This document shows, one piece after another, positions 52,894 through 63,892 of a stretch of 64,000 nucleotides of DNA. The stretch is from Kocuria varians (GTDB lineage Bacteria > Actinomycetota > Actinomycetes > Actinomycetales > Micrococcaceae), in the NCBI RefSeq assembly GCF_006539885.1, contig NZ_BJNW01000015.1, positions 19,732-83,731 of the forward strand, written 5' to 3'. The notes under the pieces are model-generated. The model did no database searches, was not told the origin of the DNA, and was given only the letters and a program-made list of their open reading frames with translations. The number at the start of each line of letters is the position of its first letter. The stretch's first letter is position 1. The position numbers and the translations under genes are program-made.

Positions 52894-53384
52894 GCATGCC
52901 CACCACCAAGACCGCGCGCCAGGCCAGGATCCTGGAACTCGTGACCGGCGGGGACATCCACTCCCAGGCGGAGCTCGCGGAGCTGCTCGCCGCGGACGGC
53001 ATCCAGGTCACGCAGGCCACGCTGTCCCGCGACCTCGTGGAGCTGGAGGCCGTGCGGGTCCGCTCGGCGCACGGTGGCATGGTCTACGCGATGCCGCGTG
53101 CCGGGGCCGACCGCTCGCCCGCCACGGGGATCACCCGCGAGAGCGCGGAGACCAAGCTGGCCTCGCTGTGCCGGGAGCTGCTCGTCACCGCGGAGGGCAG
53201 CGCCAACCTCGTGATGCTGCGGACCCCGCCGGGCGCCGCCCAGTACTTCGCGTCCGCGATCGACCACGCGGTGGTGCCCGAGATCCTCGGCACGATCGCC
53301 GGGGACGACACCATCATGGTCGTCGCGCGGGACCCGCGGGGCGGCGCGGCCCTCTCGCGCCTCTTCCTCGACCTCGCCCGCTGA
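52890..53384 (+). CDS. argR: Arginine repressor
   Basis: Hexameric regulator that binds ARG boxes with arginine as co-repressor. 164 residues: N-terminal winged helix with SQAELAELLAADGIQVTQATLSRDL, C-terminal oligomerisation and arginine-binding domain with GTIAGDDTIMVVARD. GTG 52890 overlaps the argF TGA and is served by GGAGGGAGG; ATG 52896 is possible. It is the likely ligand of the paired boxes at argC and argG and would control its own operon. Confidence 0.97.
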   Translation: MSMPTTKTARQARILELVTGGDIHSQAELAELLAADGIQVTQATLSRDLVELEAVRVRSAHGGMVYAMPRAGADRSPATGITRESAETKLASLCRELLVTAEGSANLVMLRTPPGAAQYFASAIDHAVVPEILGTIAGDDTIMVVARDPRGGAALSRLFLDLAR

Positions 53385-53387
53385 GGT

Positions 53388-53403
53388 CGACGCCGCGGCG
53401 TCG
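53388..53403. terminator. 16-bp palindrome between convergent argR and ankyrin gene
   Basis: CGACGCCGCGGCGTCG is perfectly self-complementary and fills most of the 22-bp gap. It could end transcription from both sides; no T-run is present. Confidence 0.45.
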
Positions 53404-53406
53404 CCC

Positions 53407-53838
53407 TCAGCTCTCGCGCGTGCCGTACTGCGTGAGCAGCGGCAGCAGGTGCTGCTGCCCGAAGACCTCGGCCACGTCCTGGGCGTGCTGGTGGCCCGTG
53501 GCCTGACCGGCGCCGGCCTCCAGGAGCATGCGGGTGATGGCCTCGTTGCCGCGGAACACGGCGCAGACCAGGGCGGTGAAGCCCATGTCGCTCACGCGCT
53601 CGGTGTCCGCGCCCTTCTTCAGCAGCATGGCCACCGTGTCCTCGCGCTCCAGGTACGCGGCGAGGTTCAGCAGGGTGTCGCCCTTGCCGTTGGTGAGGTT
53701 CACCGGCACGCCGGCGTCGAGCGCGGCACGCAGGGTCTCGGTGTCGCCGTTGCGGGCTGCGTCGAAGAGCGAGTTCGCGTAGGCGAGCTCCGCCTCGCTC
53801 AGCTGGGGGGTCTGGGGTGCGGGGTCCGGCTGGGTCAC
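53407..53838 (-). CDS. Ankyrin-repeat protein
   Basis: 143-residue soluble protein with about three ankyrin repeats: NSLFDAARNGDTETLRAALDAG, then LTNGKGDTLLNLAAYLEREDTVAMLLKKGAD and GFTALVCAVFRGNEAITRMLLEAGA. No signal peptide is visible. Such small ankyrin proteins in actinobacteria are usually of unknown function, sometimes next to catalase genes; no catalase is nearby here. Start ATG 53838 follows GGAGTTCCC on the minus strand. Convergent with argR. Confidence 0.9.
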   Translation of the reverse strand: MTQPDPAPQTPQLSEAELAYANSLFDAARNGDTETLRAALDAGVPVNLTNGKGDTLLNLAAYLEREDTVAMLLKKGADTERVSDMGFTALVCAVFRGNEAITRMLLEAGAGQATGHQHAQDVAEVFGQQHLLPLLTQYGTRES

Positions 53839-53994
53839 GGGAACTCCTTCGGGGTGCGGGATACGGGTGCGGGTCCGGCGGGCCGGACGGCCGTGGGGAT
53901 CGCCGGGACGATCGGGGGTTCTCTCCCCAGTCTGGCACGGAGTGCACCGGTGCGGCCTCGGGGTTTGACTCGGGTACCCGATACTGGCAGTCTC

Positions 53995-54014
53995 ACGTGT
54001 TAAACATCACACGT
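53995..54014. promoter_or_regulatory. Inverted repeat upstream of the acyl-CoA ligase gene
   Basis: ACGTGT and ACACGT arms separated by eight AT-rich bases lie 18 bases before the ATG. TTGACT (53965-53970) upstream may be a -35. It resembles a small-repressor operator of the kind used in fatty-acid regulons; the regulator is unknown. Confidence 0.45.
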
Positions 54015-54031
54015 ATTTTCCGGGAGGAACG

Positions 54032-55546
54032 ATGACCAATCTGGCCACACTGCTCACCACGTCGGCCGCGAAGTACCCCTCCGACCCCGTGGTGATCCTC
54101 GACGACCTGCCCATGAGCTACGGGCAGCTCGACGAGCTCTCGGCCCGCGGTGCGGCCCTGCTCACGGCCAACGGCATCCGCCCGGGAGACCGCGTGGCGC
54201 TCGTGCTGCCGAACGTCCCGCACATGGCCGTGCTGTACTACGCGGTGCTGCGCGCGGGCGGCGTGGTGGTCCCGCTGAACCCCCTGCTCACCCCGCGCGA
54301 GCTCACCTACCACTTTCAGGACGCCGGCGTCTCGTTCGTCCTCGCGTGGGAGGACATGGCCGCGGCCAGCCAGAAGGCCGTCGAGGAACTCGACGGCGTC
54401 TCGGTCCTGCCGATCAGCGCGACCGGCACCGTGGGCCACCTGCAGTCGGTGGAGCCCGCGGCGGAGGTCGTGGAGCGCGCGGACGACGACACCGCGGTGC
54501 TGCTCTACACCTCAGGCACGACCGGGCGTCCCAAGGGTGCCGAGCTGACCCACCACAACCTGCTCTCCAACGCGGAGGTGGCAGGCGAGCTCTTCGACCT
54601 CAAACACGGTGACGTCATGTTCGGCGGGCTGCCGTTCTTCCACGTCTTCGGCCAGACCGTGGCGCTCAACGGTGTGGTGGGTCGTGGCGCGGCGGTCTCG
54701 CTGCTGCCCCGCTTCCACCCGGTCAAGGCGCTGGAGATCCTGCGGCGGGACCGCGTGAACATCTTCGTGGGTGTGCCCACCATGTACGTCGCGCTGCTGC
54801 ACACGCTCGGCCAGGGCGGGGGCACCACCGAGGGGATCGACCTGCGGGCCGCCGTCTCGGGCGGCTCGGCCATGCCCGTGGAGGTCATGGCCAAGTTCGA
54901 GAAGGTCTTCGACACCACGGTCTACGAGGGCTACGGCCTCTCCGAGACCTCCCCGATCGTGTGCTTCAACCAGCCCGGCAACGTGCGCAAGCCCGGCTCC
55001 ATCGGCACGGTGGTGGACGGCGCCGAGATCCAGATAGTGGACGGCGACGACCATGAGGTCCCCACCGGCGAGGTCGGGGAGATCGTGGTGCGCGGGCAGT
55101 ATGTCATGAAGCGCTACTGGAACAAGCCGGAGGCCACGGAGGAGGCCATGCGCAACGGCTGGTTCCACACCGGTGACATGGGCCGCAAGGACGAGGACGG
55201 CGCGATCTTCATCGTGGACCGCAAGAAGGACATGATCCTGCGCGGCGGCTACAACGTGTACCCGCGCGAGATCGAGGAGGTCATCTACCAGTTCCCGGGC
55301 GTGGTCGAGGCCGCGGTGCTGGGTGTGCCGAGCGAGACCCACGGGGAGGAGGTCGGCGCCGTCGTCGTCTTCGAGTCCGCGGTCCTCGACTCCAAGGGGA
55401 AAGAGGCGCTCACGCAGGAGCTCGACGGCTTCGTCCAGGAGCGCGTGGCCAAGTACAAGTACCCCCGCGTCTACCGCGTCACGGACGAGCTGCCCAAGGG
55501 CCCCACGGGCAAGATCCTCAAGCGGGAACTGACCCTCGATGCATAA
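54032..55546 (+). CDS. Long-chain fatty-acid--CoA ligase / AMP-binding synthetase
   Basis: Acyl-adenylate-forming enzyme of 504 residues. AMP-binding signature LLYTSGTTGRPKGAELTHHN, the YGLSETSPIV motif, the GWFHTGDMGRKDEDG linker and the catalytic Lys in PKGPTGKILKREL are present. The likely substrate is a medium- or long-chain fatty acid; it could be another carboxylate. ATG 54032 follows GGGAGGA. The first argG ARG box overlaps the end of its coding region. Confidence 0.92.
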   Translation: MTNLATLLTTSAAKYPSDPVVILDDLPMSYGQLDELSARGAALLTANGIRPGDRVALVLPNVPHMAVLYYAVLRAGGVVVPLNPLLTPRELTYHFQDAGVSFVLAWEDMAAASQKAVEELDGVSVLPISATGTVGHLQSVEPAAEVVERADDDTAVLLYTSGTTGRPKGAELTHHNLLSNAEVAGELFDLKHGDVMFGGLPFFHVFGQTVALNGVVGRGAAVSLLPRFHPVKALEILRRDRVNIFVGVPTMYVALLHTLGQGGGTTEGIDLRAAVSGGSAMPVEVMAKFEKVFDTTVYEGYGLSETSPIVCFNQPGNVRKPGSIGTVVDGAEIQIVDGDDHEVPTGEVGEIVVRGQYVMKRYWNKPEATEEAMRNGWFHTGDMGRKDEDGAIFIVDRKKDMILRGGYNVYPREIEEVIYQFPGVVEAAVLGVPSETHGEEVGAVVVFESAVLDSKGKEALTQELDGFVQERVAKYKYPRVYRVTDELPKGPTGKILKRELTLDA

Positions 55547-55573
55547 ATACTGATTGGTGTGTATAGTCATGCA
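55540..55573. promoter_or_regulatory. Tandem ArgR (ARG) boxes upstream of argG
   Basis: TGCATAAATACTGA (55540-55553) and TGTATAGTCATGCA (55560-55573) repeat the pair found at argC with the same 20-bp offset; the second box is a near-perfect TGNATA(N2)ATNCA palindrome. TATAGT (55562-55567) can be the -10, so ArgR would block transcription of argG. Confidence 0.87.
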
Positions 55574-55632
55574 CAGAGCGCGGGTCGCACCGCGCAGTCA
55601 GAGTCGTCGTTGAGCAGTGTGAGGAGAACTCC

Positions 55633-56838
55633 GTGAGTGATCGCGTTGTATTGGCCTACTCGGGTGGACTGGACACGTCCGTGGCCATCGGGTGGATCGG
55701 CGAGGCCACCGGCGCCGAGGTGATCGCCGTGGCCGTGGACGTCGGACAGGGCGGCGAGGATCTCGAGACGATCCGTCAGCGCGCACTGGACTGCGGCGCC
55801 GTCGAGGCCTACGTCGCGGACGCGCGTGACGAGTTCGCGAGCGAGTACTGCATGCCCGCGCTGCAGGCCAACGGCCTCTACATGGACTCCTACCCGCTGG
55901 TCTCCGCGGTCTCCCGTCCAGTGATCGTCAAGCACCTGGTGCAGGCCGCGAAGCAGTTCGGAGCCACCACCGTGGCCCACGGCTGCACGGGCAAGGGCAA
56001 CGACCAGGTCCGCTTCGAGGTGGGTATCCAGACCCTGGGCCCGGACCTCAAGTGCATCGCGCCGGTGCGGGACCTCGCGCTGACCCGCGAGAAGGCCATC
56101 TCCTACGCGGAGAAGAACGACCTCCCCATCGTGACCACCAAGAAGAACCCGTTCTCGATCGACCAGAACGTGTGGGGCCGCGCCGTGGAGACGGGCTTCC
56201 TGGAGAACATCTGGAACGGTCCCACCAAGGACGTCTACGACTACACGGACGACCCCACCTTCCCGCCCGCCGCGGACGAGGTCGTCATCACGTTCGAGCG
56301 GGGCATCCCCGTGGCGATCGACGGCAAGCCGGTGTCCCCGCTGCAGGCCATCCAGGAGATGAACCGGCGTGCGGGTGCGCAGGGCGTCGGACGCATCGAC
56401 ATCGTCGAGGACCGGCTCGTGGGCATCAAGTCCCGTGAGATCTACGAGGCCCCGGGTGCCATGGCGCTGATCACCGCGCACAAGGAGCTCGAGAACGTCA
56501 CGATCGAGCGCGAGCAGGCCCGCTTCAAGCGCACCGTGGGCCAGCGCTGGACCGAGCTGGTCTACGACGGCCAGTGGTTCTCCCCGCTGAAGAAGTCTCT
56601 GGACGTCTTCATCGAGGACACCCAGAAGTACGTCAACGGCGACATCCGCATGGAGCTGCACGCGGGCCGCGCGACCGTCACGGGCCGCCGCTCGGACACG
56701 GGTCTCTACGACTTCAACCTCGCCACCTACGACGAGGGCGACTCGTTCGACCAGTCCAACGCCCGTGGGTTCATCGAGCTGTTCGGCATGTCCTCCAAGG
56801 TCGCATCCCGGCGCGAGCAGAACCTGGGCGACGCCTGA
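55633..56838 (+). CDS. argG: Argininosuccinate synthase
   Basis: Joins citrulline and aspartate with ATP. 401 residues with the pyrophosphatase P-loop [14 protein letters not shown] at the N-terminus and [17 protein letters not shown] 55633 follows GAGGAG. It is controlled by an ArgR operator of its own and separated from argH by a 17-bp hairpin. Together with argH and argCJBDF it supplies the complete route from N-acetylglutamyl phosphate to arginine. Confidence 0.97.
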   Translation: MSDRVVLAYSGGLDTSVAIGWIGEATGAEVIAVAVDVGQGGEDLETIRQRALDCGAVEAYVADARDEFASEYCMPALQANGLYMDSYPLVSAVSRPVIVKHLVQAAKQFGATTVAHGCTGKGNDQVRFEVGIQTLGPDLKCIAPVRDLALTREKAISYAEKNDLPIVTTKKNPFSIDQNVWGRAVETGFLENIWNGPTKDVYDYTDDPTFPPAADEVVITFERGIPVAIDGKPVSPLQAIQEMNRRAGAQGVGRIDIVEDRLVGIKSREIYEAPGAMALITAHKELENVTIEREQARFKRTVGQRWTELVYDGQWFSPLKKSLDVFIEDTQKYVNGDIRMELHAGRATVTGRRSDTGLYDFNLATYDEGDSFDQSNARGFIELFGMSSKVASRREQNLGDA

Positions 56839-56888
56839 GCGCAGGCTCGAGCGCGCACCGCGCGTGAGCGCCGCGCCCGCGAGGCGCC

Positions 56889-56934
56889 GTGACGAACGGC
56901 CGGGCTCCTAGACTGGGGCCCGGCCGTTCGTCAC
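56889..56934. terminator. 17-bp perfect hairpin between argG and argH
   Basis: GTGACGAACGGCCGGGC (56889-56905) pairs perfectly with 56918-56934. The 12-base loop contains TAGACT (56909-56914), which reads as a -10 like those of hisC, hflX and pheS. No T-run follows. It may terminate argG, or hold the argH promoter in a cruciform-prone site. The 232-bp gap has no gene. Confidence 0.75.
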
Positions 56935-56962
56935 GTCCGGCACGTCGCCACGGCACGTCTAG

Positions 56963-59223
<2,261 letters not shown>

Positions 59224-59323
59224 ATCCGGAGCGAGTGGCTCCGGACGTGCTGACGACGGCCCCGGGCGCGGCGGGGCCGGACGTCCGTGCGCGGAGGCGT
59301 CGGGAGGCCGCACGGTCGGCGGA

Positions 59324-59329
59324 TACCAT
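59324..59329 (+). promoter_or_regulatory. -10 element for a leaderless apt transcript
   Basis: TACCAT, six bases (GGGCGG), then GTGACTGA. Spacer and start codons are nearly the same as at hisC, and no Shine-Dalgarno is present. Confidence 0.55.
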
Positions 59330-59335
59330 GGGCGG

Positions 59336-59863
59336 GTGACTGAATCCGTTGAACAGATGATCGACCGGTTGTGCGAGAAGATCCCGGACCACCCCGAGCC
59401 GGGGGTGCTCTTCCGCGACCTCACACCGCTGTTCGCGGACGGAGCAGGCTTCCACCGCACGGTGGACGCGCTCGTGGATGCCTTCCGGGGCCAGTACGAC
59501 TGCGTGGCCGGCGTCGAGGCCCGGGGGTTCATGATCGCCGCCGCGGTCGCGTACGCCTCCGGCGTGGGGATCATCCCGGTGCGCAAGGCGGGGAAGCTGC
59601 CCCGCGAGGTGCTCTCCCAGTCCTACGACCTGGAGTACGGCACGGGCACCCTGGAGATCCACACGGACGACGCCCCGCGCGGCTCGCGCGTCCTGGTGCT
59701 CGACGACGTCCTGGCCACCGGCGGGACGCTGGGCGCGGCGTCGGCGCTGCTGACCCGCGGCGGCTACAACGTCGCCGGCTTCGGCGTGATCATGGAGCTC
59801 ACTGCCCTGCGCGGCCGCACGCAGCTGGGTGGCCACCGGGTCCGCGCGCTGCTGCGCGTGTGA
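59336..59863 (+). CDS. apt: Adenine phosphoribosyltransferase
   Basis: Salvages adenine to AMP. 175 residues, the normal Apt size; PRPP-binding motif VLVLDDVLATGGTLGAA, EARGFMIAAAVAYASGVG, and KAGKLPREVLSQSYDLEYG. GTG 59336 lies exactly at the predicted transcription start. In this window it could use adenine released by the MTA/SAH nucleosidase. Confidence 0.96.
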   Translation: MTESVEQMIDRLCEKIPDHPEPGVLFRDLTPLFADGAGFHRTVDALVDAFRGQYDCVAGVEARGFMIAAAVAYASGVGIIPVRKAGKLPREVLSQSYDLEYGTGTLEIHTDDAPRGSRVLVLDDVLATGGTLGAASALLTRGGYNVAGFGVIMELTALRGRTQLGGHRVRALLRV

Positions 59864-59951
59864 GCGGGCTGGTGGAATGCACCGGACGGTAGGATGGACG
59901 ATCGCCGGTTGAGCGACCGGTCCCGTCGGCAGTGTGCGTGAGGTGAAGTTC

Positions 59952-62213
59952 GTGGAGGAATCCGCAGCGGTGGAAGTGCCGCGGCAGCTCGAGGCAGAGC
60001 GCCGCTACGTGCGGGGGGCCTACGCCCGCCTGGACGAGTTGCGGGAGTTCAACGACCAGGAGCTGCGCCGCGTCCGCACCACCCAGTTCGGCGGCGGTCA
60101 CCAGGCCCGCTCCGAGCGGGACGCCTTCGCCGGTCACTACGAGGACCGGCTCGCCCAGCTCAACTCGGTGGACGAGCGGCTGGTCTTCGGACGCTTGGAC
60201 ACCGTGGACGGCGAACGCCACTACGTGGGCCGCCTCGGACTGGCCACGGAGGACCACCAGAGGCTCGTCCTGGACTGGCGCGCCCGCGAGGCCGGCGCCT
60301 TCTACCAGGCGACCGCCGCGAGTCCCATGGACCTCGTGCGGCGGCGCCACCTCATCATGGACGGCCGCGAGGTCACGGCGCTGGAGGACGACGTCCTCGT
60401 GCCGGAGGCCGTCGCGGACGAAGACGTCGTGCACGGCGAGGGCGCCCTGATGGCGGCCCTGAACTCCGAGCGCACCGGTCGCATGACCGACATCGTCGCC
60501 ACGATCCAGTCCGAGCAGGACCGCATCATCCGGGCCCCGCTGTCCGGTGTGCGCGTGGTCCAGGGCGGACCCGGCACCGGCAAGACCGCCGTGGCGCTGC
60601 ACCGTGCCGCGTTCCTGCTCTACGAGTACCGGGAACGCCTCGCGAAGTCCGGCGTGCTGATCGTGGGCCCGTCCTCCTCCTTCCTCTGGTACATCGAGCG
60701 CGTGCTGCCGGCGCTGGGCGAGACCGGCGTGGTGATGTCCTCGCTGGCGGACCTCTACCCGGGGGTACACGGCACCGTCGAGGAGGACCCGTGGGTCGCC
60801 CGCTGGAAGTCCGGGCTGCACATGGTGGACGTGGTCCGGCGAGCGGTCGCCGACCGGCAGAAGATCCCCGAGCGCACGCAGTGGCTCTCCGTGGACGGCC
60901 ACGACGTCAAGCTCGACCCCGCCCTGGTCCGCCGGGCGCGGGAGAAGGCCCGCGCCACGGGCAAGCCGCACAACGAGGCCCGCGAGACCTTCGTCAAGGT
61001 CGTCGTCAAGGAGCTCGCGGACACCCTGGGTGCGGAGCTCAACGAGAAGGCCGGGTCCACGATGGACCGCTCCTACCTGCGGGAGGACCTGCGTCAGAAC
61101 CGCGAGGTGCGTGTTGCGCTCAACCTCCTGTGGCTGCCGCTGACCCCGCAGCAGCTCGTCTCTCAGCTCTTCGGCAAGGAGCGCTACCTGCGCTCGGCGG
61201 CGCGCGGACTCACGGACGAGCAGGTCGCGCGCCTGCTGCGCCCCGTGGACGCACCCCTCACGGTGGCGGACGTGCCGTTGCTCGACGAGGCCGCGGAGCT
61301 GCTCGGCGACTTTGCCAGTGCCGGGATCAAGGTGCGGGGCGACCGCGCGCTCGAGGAGCGCAAGGCGCAGGAGTCCGCGCAGAAGGCCCTGGAAACCATG
61401 GCCGAGGGCTTCGAGGACATCGGCGCCCAGGGCGTCGTGACGGTCGAGCAGCTCACGGCCTTCAACGCCGAGGCGCCGCACCGTGTGACCGCGGCCGAGG
61501 CGGCGTCGTCGGACCGTACGTGGGCCTACGGCCACGTGGTCGTGGACGAGGCGCAGGAGCTCTCGCCCATGCAGTGGCGCGTGCTGATGCGCCGCTGCCC
61601 CCTGAAGTCATTCACGGTCGTGGGCGACATCGCCCAGGCTGGCAATGCGGCCGCCGCGACCACGTGGCAGGGTGCGCTGGAGCCCTTCGTGGGGGAGCGC
61701 TTCACCCTCGAGGAGCTCACGGTCAACTACCGCACGCCGCAGCCCATCGCGGACGCCGCGGTGCGGGTGGCGCGCGCGGCCGGGCTCACGGTCTCGCAGC
61801 CCACCGCCGTGCGGGACGGGCAACCCCCGGTCCTGCTCACCGCGGACTCGGACGAGCAGGTGGTCGAGCGCGTGGTGGCGTCCGTGGCCGAGGAGCTCGA
61901 GCTGCTCTCGGGCGGACTGGTGGGCGTGGTGTGCCCGGAACGCCGCATTGCCGCCGTCGGCTCGGCGCTGGAGAGCGCCTTCCCCGGTCTGGTGGCCGCG
62001 GGTATGCGCAGCCTCGACCGGCGCATCATGCTGCTGACCCCGTGGGACGCCAAGGGCCTGGAGTTCGACTCCGTGGTGGTCGTGGAGCCCGCCGAGGTCG
62101 CCGCGGACCCCTCCGGAGGCCCCGGCAACCTGTACGTCGCCATGACCCGGCCCACCCAGCGCCTCCACCTCGTGGCGGCCCACGGCATGCCGGACGGCGT
62201 GGTCGCGCCGTAG
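59952..62213 (+). CDS. HelD/HelR-like superfamily 1 helicase (RNA polymerase-associated ATPase)
   Basis: 753 residues from GTG 59952, chosen because GAGGTGA lies five bases upstream; GTG 59934 is an alternative. A charged helical N-terminal arm (LEAERRYVRGAYARLDELREF) precedes the UvrD-like motor: Walker A GGPGTGKT (205-212), VVDEAQELSPMQW, and AMTRPTQRLHLVA. Fold and size fit actinobacterial HelD, which frees stalled RNA polymerase; the related HelR also displaces rifampicin. No rifamycin-associated element was recognised upstream, so inducibility by rifamycin is not supported. Confidence 0.85.
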   Translation: MEESAAVEVPRQLEAERRYVRGAYARLDELREFNDQELRRVRTTQFGGGHQARSERDAFAGHYEDRLAQLNSVDERLVFGRLDTVDGERHYVGRLGLATEDHQRLVLDWRAREAGAFYQATAASPMDLVRRRHLIMDGREVTALEDDVLVPEAVADEDVVHGEGALMAALNSERTGRMTDIVATIQSEQDRIIRAPLSGVRVVQGGPGTGKTAVALHRAAFLLYEYRERLAKSGVLIVGPSSSFLWYIERVLPALGETGVVMSSLADLYPGVHGTVEEDPWVARWKSGLHMVDVVRRAVADRQKIPERTQWLSVDGHDVKLDPALVRRAREKARATGKPHNEARETFVKVVVKELADTLGAELNEKAGSTMDRSYLREDLRQNREVRVALNLLWLPLTPQQLVSQLFGKERYLRSAARGLTDEQVARLLRPVDAPLTVADVPLLDEAAELLGDFASAGIKVRGDRALEERKAQESAQKALETMAEGFEDIGAQGVVTVEQLTAFNAEAPHRVTAAEAASSDRTWAYGHVVVDEAQELSPMQWRVLMRRCPLKSFTVVGDIAQAGNAAAATTWQGALEPFVGERFTLEELTVNYRTPQPIADAAVRVARAAGLTVSQPTAVRDGQPPVLLTADSDEQVVERVVASVAEELELLSGGLVGVVCPERRIAAVGSALESAFPGLVAAGMRSLDRRIMLLTPWDAKGLEFDSVVVVEPAEVAADPSGGPGNLYVAMTRPTQRLHLVAAHGMPDGVVAP

Positions 62214-62300
62214 GTGCTCGCGGCCACGCACGGCGCGGTGCGGCGGCGGAGGGCGACGACGACCCCGTCGGGCCCAGTTCGTGGCGTCTCGGCGACCTGA

Positions 62301-62306
62301 TAACTT
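62301..62306 (+). promoter_or_regulatory. -10 element at tyrS
   Basis: TAACTT, seven bases, then the tyrS GTG, almost matching the dapA arrangement (TAACCT plus seven). No Shine-Dalgarno is seen. Confidence 0.5.
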
Positions 62307-62313
62307 GGTCCCC

Positions 62314-63621
62314 GTGTCGACCACAGATCTCACCTCGCAGCACAACGACCCCTCCTTCACGTCCCTGTGGGACGAGCTGAACTGGCGCGGACTCATCCAG
62401 GTCTCCACGGACCCGGAGGCGTTGCGCGAGGCGATCGACGGCGACCCGATCACGTACTACTGCGGCTTCGACCCCACGGCGTCGTCCCTACACCTGGGAC
62501 ACCTCGTCCAGCTGCTGCTGCTGCGGCGGCTGCAGCTCGCCGGCCACCACCCGCTGGGACTCGTGGGAGGCTCCACGGGTCTGATCGGCGACCCGCGTCA
62601 GACCTCCGAGCGCGTCCTCAACTCGCGCGAGACCGTCGCGCAGTGGGTGGACCTGCTGCGGGCACAGGTGCAGCGCTTCCTGTCCTTCGAGGGGGAGAAC
62701 CCCGCGCGGATGGTCAACAACCTGGACTGGACGTCCAAGCTCTCGGCCATCGACTTCCTGCGGGACATCGGCAAGAACTTCCGCGTGGGCACGATGATCA
62801 AGAAGGACATCGTCGCCAAGCGCCTGAACTCGGAGGAGGGCATCTCCTACACCGAGTTCAGCTACCAGATCCTGCAGGGACTGGACTACCTGAACCTTTA
62901 CCGCGAGTACGACTGCGTGCTGCAGACCGGCGGCTCCGACCAGTGGGGCAACCTCACCTCCGGCACGGAGCTCGTCCGCAAGACAGAGGGGGCCACGGTC
63001 CACGCCATCGGAACCCCTCTCATCACCAACTCGGACGGCACCAAGTTCGGCAAGTCGGAGGGCAACGCCATCTGGCTCAACCCCGAGCTGACCTCGCCGT
63101 ACGCGTTCTACCAGTTCTGGCTCAACACCGCGGACGCGGACGTCGTGGACCGGCTCAAGGTCTTCACCTTCCGCACCAGAAAGGAGATCGAGGAGCTGGG
63201 GCGTCTCACGGAGGAGGAGCCGTACCGCCGTGAGGCGCAGAAGGTGCTGGCCGCGGACGTCAACACTCTCGTGCACGGGCCCGAGGCCACGCGCAAGGCC
63301 ATCGAGGCCTCCGCTGCCGTCTTCGGCAAGGGTTCCTTTGAGGACCTGGACGAGGAGACCCTTTCCTCCGTCGCGGCAGAACTGCCGCACGCGACGGTGC
63401 CGGCGGGGGAGCACCCGGTCGCGGAGCTGCTCGTCGCCACGGGACTCTCCGAGTCCAAGTCCGCGGCACGCCGGACGCTCAAGGAGGGCGGGGTCTCCGT
63501 GAACAGCCGCAAGGTTGCCGGTGAGGACGCCACCGTGAGCGAGGCGGACCTGCTGCACGGGCGGTTCGCGCTGCTGCGCCGGGGCAAGAAGAACCTGGCG
63601 GCGGTGACGTTCGAGGCATGA
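62314..63621 (+). CDS. tyrS: Tyrosyl-tRNA synthetase
   Basis: Class I synthetase, 435 residues. HIGH-type motif SSLHLGHLVQLLLLRR, tyrosine-binding YCGFDPTA and Q-rich SDQWGNLTSG, KMSKS-type TKFGKSEGN, and a C-terminal S4 RNA-binding domain (AARRTLKEGGVSVNSRKVAGED). GTG 62314 (VSTTDLTSQ) was used; the frame extends 11 codons upstream through the promoter. It is followed by a strong terminator. Confidence 0.97.
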   Translation: MSTTDLTSQHNDPSFTSLWDELNWRGLIQVSTDPEALREAIDGDPITYYCGFDPTASSLHLGHLVQLLLLRRLQLAGHHPLGLVGGSTGLIGDPRQTSERVLNSRETVAQWVDLLRAQVQRFLSFEGENPARMVNNLDWTSKLSAIDFLRDIGKNFRVGTMIKKDIVAKRLNSEEGISYTEFSYQILQGLDYLNLYREYDCVLQTGGSDQWGNLTSGTELVRKTEGATVHAIGTPLITNSDGTKFGKSEGNAIWLNPELTSPYAFYQFWLNTADADVVDRLKVFTFRTRKEIEELGRLTEEEPYRREAQKVLAADVNTLVHGPEATRKAIEASAAVFGKGSFEDLDEETLSSVAAELPHATVPAGEHPVAELLVATGLSESKSAARRTLKEGGVSVNSRKVAGEDATVSEADLLHGRFALLRRGKKNLAAVTFEA

Positions 63622-63671
63622 CCTTGGAGGACTGAGCACCCTGCCATGCCGGGTGTCACCGGCAGCACCTC

Positions 63672-63705
63672 ACACGGGGCCGGCGCTTTTGCGCCGGCCC
63701 CGTGT
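63672..63705 (+). terminator. Terminator after tyrS
   Basis: ACACGGGGCCGGCGC (63672-63686) pairs perfectly with 63691-63705 around a TTTT loop. This 15-bp hairpin separates tyrS from the following promoter region. Confidence 0.85.
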
Positions 63706-63786
63706 CGTGTGTAATGTATTCCGAGTCGTCGCGACGAGGAACCGCAAGGAACCGAAGCGCGGCGGGTGACCGGCAAAGATCAGCCC

Positions 63787-63816
63787 GAGACACTCGGACC
63801 TCGTTCATGCTACGGT
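63787..63816 (+). promoter_or_regulatory. Upstream candidate promoter, probable rrn P1
   Basis: GAGACA (63787-63792), 18 bases, TACGGT (63811-63816). It matches the -35 at four positions and the TANNNT -10. Confidence 0.4.
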
Positions 63817-63862
63817 TACCGAGCTCCGGAACGAGCAGAGCGAATCAACGTGAACAGTCAAG

Positions 63863-63892
63863 TTGACACGCCGAGCAGACCGGAACTACGAT
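63863..63892 (+). promoter_or_regulatory. Consensus promoter, probable rrn P2
   Basis: TTGACA (63863-63868) is a perfect -35; 18 bases later TACGAT (63887-63892) fits the -10. It is the best sigma-A-type promoter in the window, with a predicted start near 63899. Confidence 0.75.

Noticed and set aside
59864..59951. Rifamycin-associated element upstream of the HelD/HelR-like gene
   Set aside because: There is a CCGGT/ACCGG mini-repeat, but no long palindrome of the rifamycin-element type could be recognised.
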